Shown piece after piece: positions 29,275 through 38,164 of a stretch of DNA of 64,000 nucleotides. The notes beneath the pieces are model-generated. The model was not told where the DNA came from and did no database searches. It worked only from the letters and a program-made list of their open reading frames with translations. A program made the translations under genes and the position numbers. Source of the stretch: Geminicoccaceae bacterium (GTDB lineage Bacteria > Pseudomonadota > Alphaproteobacteria > Geminicoccales > Geminicoccaceae); contig JANQPX010000060.1 in assembly GCA_028285265.1 (NCBI GenBank), positions 1 through 64,000 of the forward strand. Reading direction: 5' to 3'. Numbering within the stretch: position 1 is the first letter of the stretch; every line of letters begins with the position of its first letter.

Positions 29275-32200
29275 CTAAGATTCGATCTTGTGCGATGAGC
29301 CAAGCGCTTCTGCTATTGCGCTAAGCCCCTCAGCCCCAAGTCCTGAAAGTGCGAAGGGGGCCGGATCGTTATTGTCCGGGAGAGCTATCGCCGTATCAGC
29401 GTCAGCACTGATCGCAGCAGCTAGTTGGGCAATGGTCTGATGCTGGAAGATTAATGCCGGCGCGAGTTCGACACCGCTCCTTCGTGCGCGGGCGGCAATT
29501 CTTATTGCAGCGATAGAGTCACCACCAAGTTCGTAGTAATTATCGTCCACACCCGGCCGCTCGATACGAAGTATATCTGCCCAAATCGCACAAATCTTTA
29601 CCTCAATCTCAGTCGAAGGCGCCCTGTAGGCACTTGGTTGTGTGTGTGCAACTTTGTCTGGCAGCGGCAGAGCTCCAACGTCAACTTTGCCATTGGTCGT
29701 GAGTGGGATGGCGTCCAGGCACATCACCCGTGACGGAATCATTTCTAGCGGCAGGCATTCCTTCAGCAAGCTTCGTAGATGTGATGCCGGTGTATTGGGG
29801 TCGGATACGACATAGGCAGTGAGTTGCATCTCATTGGACGTCTCAAAGAGATCGTCAGCGTCATAGCCTATATCCTTGAGTATGCGTCGCACCCGTGCGA
29901 CGTCGATATCGTCATTTAATTCATCGAGCGCTGCATCGCGCTCCTTGTGTCCCATGCGAACGTCCCAGGAGTAAGGGAGTGCATAATTGTGGAAGCCTTG
30001 CCGCCTTTTGTGAACGTAGATGCCGACATCATTGATCAGACAATTGGATGACCGACCTGTGTCGTCCGGGCGTCGCCACGGCAGCCGTTCATGCAAGTAA
30101 CGATAGATCTCATCGAGGGATACGTCGCAGTAGCGATAGAAATCAACAAATTGGATTTGCTCAAAGGTGGCATCATCTTTGACGGCTCGAACATCGAGAA
30201 GCTGTGACACGGCGTCATTGGTGCGGTGATAGGCTTTCCGTGCTTCCAGTACCATCGCCTCAATGGCCGCACAGCTTACAGGACCGGACTTAAACAGTTC
30301 GGGTGTCAGACGCGTTTCAAAGAATTGGCCACGCGACAGACCTGTCACGATGATCGGAGCACCGACCTCGATGGCCGTCTGCATGGCGAGCGCGTAGATG
30401 GTCTTGAAGCAACCATTGCAGACATTCGAATGTCGTTTCAGGCTGTCAATAAAGATTGCGTTCATCGCCGCTGTCGACACATAACGATGTTCGACGCCAA
30501 GCAGCTCGGTAACACGTTGGATATTGTCTTTGGCACCGTCGGACAGATAGCCGTTGTCCAAGGTCAATGCGAGAATGCGCGGCCTCATCTCGGCGACTCG
30601 TGCGAGCGCATAGATGCTGTCCTTGCCTCCCGATGTCAAAACGATACAGTCATAGTCGCCGGTCGCCCGATGGTGAGCATCGGTCAAAATGGCGGCCAGG
30701 GCCTCCATATCGCTGAAATAGACATCGGCACGACTCCGATAGCTCTCCAGCTCCCGACAGATTGAACATACCTGGCTTTCGTCGATCGTCGCCTCGGGAT
30801 AGTCGGAAGAAAGGCCGCAGCGCATGCAGTAGACGTCACTTGAGCCAGCCTTGATCGGTCGTTGCTCCTGCGGCGCAGCGTGGGCCAAAACAACAGCGTC
30901 GCTGACACCAGGAAGCTGTGCGAGCGCTTGCTCGATTTCTCCAAGTTCGATCCGTACACCGCGTAATTTGATCTGCCGATCCGACCGACCAAGAAAGTCG
31001 AGTTGTAGACGGTCATTGAACCTCGCGAGATCCCCGGTGCGATAGAGACGCTCGCCCGCATGGAACGGATCGTCGATGAAGCGTTCGTCGGTGAGATCTT
31101 CTCGGCCCACATATCCTCTCGCCAACCGATTGCCACCGATAAAGACCTCGCCAGGAACCCCTTGCGGAACCGGGTTCATACCTGCATCGAGTACATAGAT
31201 CCGCATTCCGTCCGCCGGCGCACCGATCGGCACCGAGACACCAGTATCGTCTCCGGGCTCGAAGCGATGAACCATGCAGCCGATGACCGCTTCTGTCGGT
31301 CCATATTCATTGAAAATAGCGATGTCTCGTCCAAGTCGATCGAGCGCACGCGTTGCCAATTGCGTCCTGAGATCCTCACCCCCAAGAATCAAGGTTCTAA
31401 TCGTTTGTGGAGGACCAGCATGTTCCGCAACAAGCGCAAGATGGGCCGGCGTAAGTTTGACGATATCAACCCTATCCTCGTCGAAGACATCGAGGACTGA
31501 GAGGTCCCCACCCTCCAACGGCTCCTGATAAACAACAACCGACCCACCACTTATCAATGGCAGGAAGAGCGAGGTCAGCGTCAGGTCAAATCCGATCGCC
31601 GTAAATAGCGGCATAGAAACTGCCCTGTTGCGACCGTAGACGGATCCGGCCCATGTGAGATAGGCTGCGAGTGCTCCATGCTCGACCTCGACACCTTTTG
31701 GCTGACCCGTCGATCCAGACGTGTAGATGACGTAGGCCATGTCGGTTGGGTCGGCGATGCGAAATGCAGTCTCCGATGTCCGGCTCGGCGGCGCATCGAC
31801 TTCGAGCACAGGTGCTGCCTGTCCCTCCAAGCGATGAATAAGCGATGGATCCGCGACGATGGCAGCAACTACAGAGTCGGCGACCATGTAAGAAAGCCGG
31901 TCTTGCGGCAAATGAGAGTCAAGGGGAAGGAACGCAGCGCCTGTCTTCATGACGCCCAGAACCGCCACTGGGTAGGCCATCGACCGTCTCATGTGAACGC
32001 CGACGATAGCGCCAGGCCGAACACCCATCGCCTTAAGCTCTGCAGCGATCGCGTCGGACCAATCATTCATGGCCGCGAAGGTGAGCGTCTCTTCTCCGAA
32101 AATCACAGCTGGCACGTCTGCTGATGATAACACAGCCTTTCTGAAGAGAGAGAGCACGGTCTCTTCACCAACGCCGACCGAGGCCGCTCGATTGTACGTT

Positions 32201-33522
32201 TTCAAATGCGCCACTCGCTCCGATTCTGTGACGATCGGAACCGCATCGATTGGCTGATCGAAGTTGTCCAGCATGGCGTTCAGGATGACTACGAAATGGT
32301 CCAAAATGTTCGATCTCAATGGCTCTGGAAAGACACCGCATTTGAGATCCATGGCCAGAACCGGAACACCGTCGCCATTCATATCCATGACGTGCAAGCG
32401 CAAATCATGGCCTGTATCCATGGCTCCGGTCGATAGCCACTCGACTCGGCGCGTCAGCCCGCTGACCTCGGGAAACGCCACGTTGATATAGTTCATTATG
32501 ATGTTGAAGGACCGCGCCGACTCAGCCGACGCAGCACCGGCTTGGCTGAAACGCATGTGCTCCATGTTCGCTGCTGCGACCTTGTCATAAAGCGTATGGA
32601 AGGTCTCACCTTCATCGAGTTCTGCAACGAATGGGAAAACCTCGACGAGCAAGCCGGGTAGCCTCTTCAGGAGAAGCGTCGAGCGGTTGTGCGCCGGCGT
32701 TCCTATGGTGATCTTTCGCTGATCCGTGACACGCGCCAGATAGGCGAAAAGAGCCGTAACAAATAGATTGAAACGCGTAAGATGGATCGAAAAGCTTCGA
32801 ACGCCATCCGTCTGAGATAACGACGTGAGGCTCTCGACTTGCGAATCCGTCAGGGAGCGAACAAGCCTAACAGTCTCCGTGGAGGCCTCAATATTTCGCC
32901 GGTTGTAAGGACGGGGCAATCCAGTTGAGCTTTCAGCAATACGACGCCAATGGTCCGCCGCAGCCTGTCCCTGATCACTCGCTCGAAATTCCTGCTCTTC
33001 AAGGACAAAGTTTTGGAACATCGGGAGTGGATCCGACGGCATAGCCAGACCTGAACGAAGCGCCTCTAAATGCTCGCAAAGGGCTTCGAACAGGACCGCG
33101 ACAGACCATGCATCGGTAACGATGTGATGTTGACTCAAGAAAAAGACCTGATGATTGTCCCCAAGTTTGAGGAGAGCAGCATCGTAACTTGCCCGACCGA
33201 GGTCGAATGGTTTCCTACTTCTTGTCTCGATATGGGATTGAGCTTGTTCCTCGGGATCCGTCAACGAAGATAGGTCAATATGGTCGAGAGGCTTTGGTGC
33301 CTCTGCCGAAACATCTTGGTAGATCCCATTCGGCGTCTCGCGGAAAATCGTACGCAAGACATCCGTACGTTCGACTAACCGCTCGAAGGCTTGCGTAAAG
33401 TGACTTGGGCTAAGCGGCCCAATCAAATCGATACGCCAGGCTTGATTGTAGAGCGGAACATCGCCAGCCAAGGCCTGACCAGTCCAGAACAATTCTTGAC
33501 TTTTAGTGAGCTGACGCGTCAT
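29275..33522 (-). CDS. Nonribosomal peptide synthetase, C-A(Asn)-PCP with inserted WbpG-like PP-loop domain
   Basis: A 1415-residue elongation module. A condensation domain (HHIVTDAWS) covers about 1-440. The A domain follows (AYVIYTSGSTGQPKG, FNEYGPTEA, RTGDLARF, QIKLRGVRIELGEIE). My by-eye pocket code is DLTKIGEIG plus Lys, close to the known asparagine code DLTKLGEVGK. Between A8 and A10 (LTTNGK, about 1279) the domain is interrupted by about 330 residues: CxxC...CxxC (from 899), the PP-loop SGGKDS (964-969), CNGC (1035-1038) and a tail like sugar amidotransferases. A carrier domain follows (YELGGDS, Ser near 1336). ATGA overlap with the carrier gene upstream. Confidence 0.93.
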   Translation of the reverse strand: MTRQLTKSQELFWTGQALAGDVPLYNQAWRIDLIGPLSPSHFTQAFERLVERTDVLRTIFRETPNGIYQDVSAEAPKPLDHIDLSSLTDPEEQAQSHIETRSRKPFDLGRASYDAALLKLGDNHQVFFLSQHHIVTDAWSVAVLFEALCEHLEALRSGLAMPSDPLPMFQNFVLEEQEFRASDQGQAAADHWRRIAESSTGLPRPYNRRNIEASTETVRLVRSLTDSQVESLTSLSQTDGVRSFSIHLTRFNLFVTALFAYLARVTDQRKITIGTPAHNRSTLLLKRLPGLLVEVFPFVAELDEGETFHTLYDKVAAANMEHMRFSQAGAASAESARSFNIIMNYINVAFPEVSGLTRRVEWLSTGAMDTGHDLRLHVMDMNGDGVPVLAMDLKCGVFPEPLRSNILDHFVVILNAMLDNFDQPIDAVPIVTESERVAHLKTYNRAASVGVGEETVLSLFRKAVLSSADVPAVIFGEETLTFAAMNDWSDAIAAELKAMGVRPGAIVGVHMRRSMAYPVAVLGVMKTGAAFLPLDSHLPQDRLSYMVADSVVAAIVADPSLIHRLEGQAAPVLEVDAPPSRTSETAFRIADPTDMAYVIYTSGSTGQPKGVEVEHGALAAYLTWAGSVYGRNRAVSMPLFTAIGFDLTLTSLFLPLISGGSVVVYQEPLEGGDLSVLDVFDEDRVDIVKLTPAHLALVAEHAGPPQTIRTLILGGEDLRTQLATRALDRLGRDIAIFNEYGPTEAVIGCMVHRFEPGDDTGVSVPIGAPADGMRIYVLDAGMNPVPQGVPGEVFIGGNRLARGYVGREDLTDERFIDDPFHAGERLYRTGDLARFNDRLQLDFLGRSDRQIKLRGVRIELGEIEQALAQLPGVSDAVVLAHAAPQEQRPIKAGSSDVYCMRCGLSSDYPEATIDESQVCSICRELESYRSRADVYFSDMEALAAILTDAHHRATGDYDCIVLTSGGKDSIYALARVAEMRPRILALTLDNGYLSDGAKDNIQRVTELLGVEHRYVSTAAMNAIFIDSLKRHSNVCNGCFKTIYALAMQTAIEVGAPIIVTGLSRGQFFETRLTPELFKSGPVSCAAIEAMVLEARKAYHRTNDAVSQLLDVRAVKDDATFEQIQFVDFYRYCDVSLDEIYRYLHERLPWRRPDDTGRSSNCLINDVGIYVHKRRQGFHNYALPYSWDVRMGHKERDAALDELNDDIDVARVRRILKDIGYDADDLFETSNEMQLTAYVVSDPNTPASHLRSLLKECLPLEMIPSRVMCLDAIPLTTNGKVDVGALPLPDKVAHTQPSAYRAPSTEIEVKICAIWADILRIERPGVDDNYYELGGDSIAAIRIAARARRSGVELAPALIFQHQTIAQLAAAISADADTAIALPDNNDPAPFALSGLGAEGLSAIAEALGSSHKIES
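29836..30828 (-). other. PP-loop ATPase domain inserted in an adenylation domain
   Basis: Codons about 899-1229 of the second NRPS. The order of motifs (two CxxC pairs, TSGGKDSIYAL, LDNGYL, VCNGCFK, a GLSRGQFF turn, NCLINDVGIYVHKRRQGFHN, then DVRMGHKERDAAL) matches WbpG/PseA-type N-acetyl sugar amidotransferases of the adenine nucleotide alpha-hydrolase superfamily. The insertion site between A8 and A10 is where methyltransferase domains interrupt A domains elsewhere. The chemistry here (amidation, amidine formation or thiolation of carrier-bound Asn) is unknown. Confidence 0.85.
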
Positions 33523-33752
33523 GCAGTCGTTCGCTTTCCGAGATAGGCGGCAATTGTGTCTACCGATGTAAAGTTCTCGATGACCACATCCTGTGGCGGC
33601 ACTTTCACACTGAACGCCGTTTCGAGATGCATGACCAAGCGCATGACGTTCATCGAATCGAGAAGGCCAGAAAGTAACAGATCGTCATCGTCGCTTATGC
33701 TCTTGCCTGAAAGAAGGTGGTCAACAATGAATGTTCGGATGTGGTCTTTCAT
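33519..33752 (-). CDS. Stand-alone peptidyl/acyl carrier protein
   Basis: A 77-residue carrier protein with the phosphopantetheine site in LLLSGLLDSMNVMRLV (Ser near 33) and the usual four-helix pattern ending in DTIAAYL. Its ATG overlaps the stop of the adenylation gene (ATGA), and its stop overlaps the NRPS start in the same way. This tight coupling argues that it carries the starter unit activated by the adjacent stand-alone adenylation enzyme and hands it to the condensation domain of the next protein. Confidence 0.92.
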   Translation of the reverse strand: MKDHIRTFIVDHLLSGKSISDDDDLLLSGLLDSMNVMRLVMHLETAFSVKVPPQDVVIENFTSVDTIAAYLGKRTTA

Positions 33753-35368
33753 GGTTTTGGCTTTCCATCAAACCTTCGCTCCCTGACGAGATGTCGTAGA
33801 GCGCGGCGATCGATTTTGTCCGTTGCCGTTCGCGGTAAGGTCGGGGCGACGACCACGTGTTCTGGCACGGCATAAGGAGGAAGCCGACGCGCCGCGTCGG
33901 CCTTGACCTCTTCTGAAATGCCTGAATCAAAGCCTGCATTCAACGTCAGGACAGCGGTGATCAAGTCATGACCGTCATCACCTTGAATAAGGATGGCGGC
34001 AACTTCGTCAACGGCGGGATGACATGCGGTAGCGGCTTCCACCTCGTCGAGTTCAATCCGAAAACCACGCAGTTTGATCTGGCGGTCTTGTCGACCCAAA
34101 AATCGAAAGACACCACCGCCCTCATCGACCACGACATCGCCTGTTCGATAAAATAGCTCCGTCACATCGGCTGTCTTACGGCGGACGTAAAATGCCTTAC
34201 TGTCGAGTTCGGGTCGTCGCCAGTAGCCGGCCATCATCGTCGGACTACTCACCAATAACTCGCCGGATTCGCCGCACTTGACTTCTCTGTCGTCGCCATC
34301 CACGACCAACGCCTCAGCGCCGTTCCAGACCTGACCGATCGGTGGCGGGCGATCGTCAGTGATATCGCCCATTTCAATGTGGTGATAGGTGCATTGGTTG
34401 GTCTCGGTAGGACCGTAGGAATTACTAAAGCGAGCTGTCGGTAGCGACGCCATCAGAGCATGGAGGTGTTTTGCCACGAACGGCTCACCAGCAAAAATCA
34501 CCCAGCGAAGTGTACTCAGATCACGCTGATCGAGCACGCCGCCTTGCAAAAGTTGAGTCAAGGCAAAGGGCACGGAGTACCAATGCGTGAGCCGCTCGTC
34601 TTGGATCAGTTTCGACAGGCTTGCCGGCAGCTTCGTGTAGGGCTCAGGGATGATGATCGTACAGGCACCGCGGATCAGGCCACTGACATAGTCGAAGATC
34701 GACATATCAAAATGAAGCGGCGGATGATTGCTTAGCCGATCGCCATGCCGGACCTCGTAAACATCCGCGGCCAGGTTCGCATAGGCGAGACCGCTTTTAT
34801 GCGAGTGCATGATGCCTTTTGGTATGCCGGTCGATCCGGACGTGAAGAGGATATAGGCCAGATCATCCGGATCAACTTTAGACCGCAACAATGGACCGGC
34901 TCGATGTACGTCAGCCCAGCTAATCATAACCGAGGCAAACGACGGGGAATCGTCAGCTCCAATGACGCATTGAAGCCTGCGACATCCATCGCCGCTCTGC
35001 AAAGCCACCTCAAGATCCCTCGCCTTTGGCGGATGAGTAATCACGACATCGATCCCACACTGCTCAATGATCGCCCAGGTACGAGCAGGTGGCGCTGCAG
35101 GATCAAGAGGGACGTAAATGGCACCAGCCTTCAGTACGCCATAGAGTGAGATCACGGATTCGATCGATTTATTGAAGTAGAGCCCTATCCGATCTCCATG
35201 CCGCACCCCCTGCGCCAACAGCGTTGCGCCAAGCCGATCGCTCTGCTCTGCAAGGCCCTCATAAGACAAAATAGCCTTGGCGAATTTCAGCGCGGGCGCC
35301 TGAGGAAATCGCTCAGCCGCTGTGTCCATTGCGGTATCGATGAGCATTGTCACGCTACTTGGTGCCAC
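33749..35368 (-). CDS. Stand-alone amino acid adenylation enzyme (starter loading)
   Basis: A 539-residue adenylation enzyme with no carrier or condensation domain. Core motifs are YILFTSGSTGIPKG, FDMSIFDYVSGLI, NSYGPTETNQ, YRTGD and QIKLRGFRIELDEVE, with the catalytic lysine in TATDKIDRRAL. The pocket read by eye is DMFSIASQC plus Lys. This partly resembles the proline codes of PltF/RedM-type enzymes (D, hydrophobic, F, then A and C in the same places) but is more polar, so the substrate may be proline-like or something else. It starts at GTG 35368, seven bases after the HupE-like gene; ATG 35347 is an alternative. Its substrate likely goes to the adjacent carrier protein. Confidence 0.88.
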   Translation of the reverse strand: MAPSSVTMLIDTAMDTAAERFPQAPALKFAKAILSYEGLAEQSDRLGATLLAQGVRHGDRIGLYFNKSIESVISLYGVLKAGAIYVPLDPAAPPARTWAIIEQCGIDVVITHPPKARDLEVALQSGDGCRRLQCVIGADDSPSFASVMISWADVHRAGPLLRSKVDPDDLAYILFTSGSTGIPKGIMHSHKSGLAYANLAADVYEVRHGDRLSNHPPLHFDMSIFDYVSGLIRGACTIIIPEPYTKLPASLSKLIQDERLTHWYSVPFALTQLLQGGVLDQRDLSTLRWVIFAGEPFVAKHLHALMASLPTARFSNSYGPTETNQCTYHHIEMGDITDDRPPPIGQVWNGAEALVVDGDDREVKCGESGELLVSSPTMMAGYWRRPELDSKAFYVRRKTADVTELFYRTGDVVVDEGGGVFRFLGRQDRQIKLRGFRIELDEVEAATACHPAVDEVAAILIQGDDGHDLITAVLTLNAGFDSGISEEVKADAARRLPPYAVPEHVVVAPTLPRTATDKIDRRALRHLVRERRFDGKPKP

Positions 35369-35375
35369 GGAGGCA

Positions 35376-36590
35376 CTATAGTCCCAATGCGCTCTTTATT
35401 GGTTCATGGATCGGACCCATCACATCGAACGTTCGCTCGACAAACCACAGACCGGCGACGGCGATCATGGCAACGGAACCAGCCTGCAAGACCACCGGCT
35501 TATAAACTGGTAGACGGCGAATCAGATAGAGAAGCGGGAAAGCCGCCATCACAACGATTAACTGCCCTATTTCGACGCCAATGTTGAAACCGGAAAGTGC
35601 AGCCAGAAGAGAGTGGCCTTGTGCTCCTAACGGATCCAGGACGTTGGCGAAGCCGAATCCATGAAACAGGCCGAGAATAAAGACGATTGACCAGGTTTTG
35701 TTTGCGATGAACGGATAAAGATTGTTGAAAGCGGCAATCGCGATCGAAAGCGCGATGACGGCCTCAACCAACATCACGGGTAATCTGACGATGCCAAGCG
35801 CTGCCAGCGTTAACGTGATGGTATGGGCCACCGTGAACAGGGTGACGACCTTCACAACAAACCAGAATGGCTCGCGAAAGCTCGGAGCAGGCGTCCACTT
35901 TCCGGAACGCACGACCATGACGGAGGCAAGAAGCAGCGAGAGAAGGAAGAGAATATGGTCATAGCCGATAGGCACGATGTGGTAGATGCCCTCTCCCACA
36001 AAGCGGCCGAAGATCACCCAACTTGAGACACCGTCGACGTTGAACGATTGCCGACGACGTTCTTCACCAAAAATGAGGGAATGCTGCGCTTCGTTCTCAA
36101 CAATGCCTGCACGCGTATTGCTCTCGATAAGAAGAAGTCCGCGATGATTGCGATCAACCCCGTCAAAGAGAAAACGATAGTCTGCCTCAAGCGTTTCAGG
36201 CGGCCGGTTCAGACTGGGTACGTCAAACTGAACCTGCACGAAGATATCGAAGCCTGCGCCGTCAAAGAACTGATGACCAGTTACCTCAACCGGATGCGCA
36301 ACATCACCGTCGTAAAAGACCAAACGCGGCTGCAAGTATTCATAGACCTGCTGAGCATTCGAATCGAACTCATCCTTGCTAATGGTGCCATTGCCATCGA
36401 CATCAAGTGAGATCGCTTTGTCCAGCTCCTGGAACGGGATTTCGAAGCGTCCGGAAAGGCTTGTTTCGGTTACGTTTAGATAAACATAACTTTCACCTGT
36501 GCTATGGGCCCTCGCTTCACCGGACAGCCCGATAGCCGCGCTGACGATGATGAGCAAGCCTAACATTCGCTTAAACTGACGATAGAGCAC
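35376..36590 (-). CDS. HupE/UreJ-like membrane protein with EF-hand-like motif
   Basis: A 404-residue protein with a signal peptide (cleavage near EARA), a periplasmic region of about 180 residues and six to seven C-terminal helices. The membrane part has the HupE/UreJ_2 hallmarks IGYDHILFLLSL, FTVAHTITL and GLFHGFGFANVL. Several histidines in these motifs could bind metal. The soluble part carries LDVDGNGTISKDEF, an EF-hand calcium-loop pattern. HupE/UreJ relatives are nickel/cobalt permeases or metal-linked accessory proteins. It is placed between the acyl-CoA dehydrogenase (38 bases) and the adenylation gene (7 bases), so it belongs to the NRPS operon. Function there is unknown. Confidence 0.85.
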   Translation of the reverse strand: MLYRQFKRMLGLLIIVSAAIGLSGEARAHSTGESYVYLNVTETSLSGRFEIPFQELDKAISLDVDGNGTISKDEFDSNAQQVYEYLQPRLVFYDGDVAHPVEVTGHQFFDGAGFDIFVQVQFDVPSLNRPPETLEADYRFLFDGVDRNHRGLLLIESNTRAGIVENEAQHSLIFGEERRRQSFNVDGVSSWVIFGRFVGEGIYHIVPIGYDHILFLLSLLLASVMVVRSGKWTPAPSFREPFWFVVKVVTLFTVAHTITLTLAALGIVRLPVMLVEAVIALSIAIAAFNNLYPFIANKTWSIVFILGLFHGFGFANVLDPLGAQGHSLLAALSGFNIGVEIGQLIVVMAAFPLLYLIRRLPVYKPVVLQAGSVAMIAVAGLWFVERTFDVMGPIHEPIKSALGL

Positions 36591-36628
36591 GATGTTCCCC
36601 TTATCCCCGACGTTCTGGTCTTGTCCGA

Positions 36629-37786
36629 TCAGCTCTTGAGGAGCTGCGCGATGATCTGTCTTTGGATGTCGGATGTGCCTGAGTAAATGACGCCGCCGAT
36701 CGCATCACGTAAGTCTCGCTCAATGCCAGTCTCCGAGAGATAGCCTTTGCCACCGTGAATGCGGATCGCATCAAGGCTCGATTCGACGAATGCTTCCGAC
36801 ATATGCAGATTAGCGAGGGCGGCCTCCACGGGACACGACTGGCCCTGGGCCTTCAACCAAGCCGCCTTGTAAAGAAGAAGCTGGGCCGTCTCTAGGCGCA
36901 GCTTCATATTAGCAAGCCGGTTTGACACCGATTGAAACTGATCAATTGGTTGATCGAAGACAATGCGACTGCGGGCAAAACCAACGCAATCGTCAAGCTG
37001 ACGGCGCATTGATCCGACATGGCTTGCAAGAATGAAGCTCCGTTCCCACTCCATTATATGCTGAAAGATGGCGAGCCCCGCTCCCTCGCGACCGAGGCGC
37101 GCCTCCTTTGGTATGCCGCAGTTTTCGAAGATGAACTCGCCCATCGGCGTTGTCCGCAAGCCCATTTTCTGTTGCGGCGGACGACGGATAAACCCTGAGG
37201 TCTCTGCGTCGACCAAAAAGGCCGATATGCCCCATGACCCTCGATCGGGCGCGGTCGAAGCAAAGACCAGGGCTACATCACACGAGGGGCCCAGGCCGAC
37301 ATAGGCCTTAGCACCGTTGAGTACATAACCTCCGTCGATCGGCTCGGCGGTCGTCTTAATACCGGCTGCGTTTGAACCCGCCCCATGTTCTGTCATGCTT
37401 ACGGCTCCAATGATTGAGCCATCGCATAGTCCAGGCAGATAGCGACGTTTTTGATCATCCGTGCCGAATGAGAAGATTGGTTCCTGGACCGCCCAAATCT
37501 GCCCATTGGCCACAAGGGTGAGCCCGTTATCCCGACAGCCATAACCGATCGCTTCTAGAATCAGAATCGATGTCAGGATGTCTCGTCCGCGCCCTCCATA
37601 TTCCTCAGGGATTGATAGGCCAAAAATCCCAAACTCTGCACATTTGCGCCAGTCTTCACGCCAGGTCTCAAGGTTGTCGCTACCGGATTGGTCTCGATGC
37701 ACGAGATCGCGCCCCAGATGTTGGGCCGCGAAACGTTGCGCTTCGTCGCGAAGCGCCAGCTGCTCGTCGCTCCAAGAGAAATCCAT
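36629..37786 (-). CDS. Acyl-CoA dehydrogenase-like flavoprotein of the NRPS operon
   Basis: A 385-residue acyl-CoA dehydrogenase family enzyme. FAD/substrate motifs include GAVSMTEHGAGSNA and RIHGGKGYLSETGIERD. The usual C-terminal base of MCAD-type enzymes (Glu in YEGTS) is replaced by Ser in IYSGTSDIQ (S369). A Glu in EWERSFILA (E248) sits where isovaleryl-CoA dehydrogenase keeps its base. In pyrrole pathways (PltE, RedW) such flavoproteins oxidise prolyl-carrier protein made by a stand-alone A enzyme. Here the first gene of an operon with exactly such an A enzyme and carrier protein, it is a candidate oxidase for the carrier-bound starter. Ordinary fatty or branched acyl-CoA oxidation remains possible. 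Confidence 0.87.
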   Translation of the reverse strand: MDFSWSDEQLALRDEAQRFAAQHLGRDLVHRDQSGSDNLETWREDWRKCAEFGIFGLSIPEEYGGRGRDILTSILILEAIGYGCRDNGLTLVANGQIWAVQEPIFSFGTDDQKRRYLPGLCDGSIIGAVSMTEHGAGSNAAGIKTTAEPIDGGYVLNGAKAYVGLGPSCDVALVFASTAPDRGSWGISAFLVDAETSGFIRRPPQQKMGLRTTPMGEFIFENCGIPKEARLGREGAGLAIFQHIMEWERSFILASHVGSMRRQLDDCVGFARSRIVFDQPIDQFQSVSNRLANMKLRLETAQLLLYKAAWLKAQGQSCPVEAALANLHMSEAFVESSLDAIRIHGGKGYLSETGIERDLRDAIGGVIYSGTSDIQRQIIAQLLKS

Positions 37787-38164
37787 TTAATGCCTCGCCA
37801 GACCGCGAGCGACCAATGATCCAGCTCAGGTTGTTCGGTGGCACAGCTAAATTAAGGTGACCGAAGACCAAGGATCATTGGACGATGCAGTGTTGTTCTA
37901 CAGATGACAAACGTACGTCCTTAACGTTTGGATCTCTCATGGTGCATTTTCGTTAACGGTATTTTATGAACTCAACTTTGACGTCCATCGAAGGGACATT
38001 GACTTCAATCAAGATTCTCGTCGTATCCCTGATCGTTCCAGCTTCAGGTCGTCGTTATCTCCCGCATTCAAGCGGCCCATGTCGGTTTCACCTCGATCTT
38101 TGCTCCGGTGATACCTGTCTGTCGTGACAGCTTGTCAATGGACGAATGGCGGCCACTCTTTCGC
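37787..38164. other. Promoter region of the NRPS operon / 3' side of the exporter operon
   Basis: About 380 bases separating the NRPS operon start from the end of the alpha/beta hydrolase gene. No gene is supportable. The AT-rich part at about 37910-37985, with several GTTAAC-like stretches, is a likely promoter area. I see no clear intrinsic terminator for the upstream operon. Confidence 0.45.

Noticed and set aside
29275-30828. Treating the PP-loop region as a separate gene or a frameshift
   Set aside because: The frame is continuous, with A8 before and A10 plus a carrier domain after it, so a true in-frame insertion is the simplest reading.
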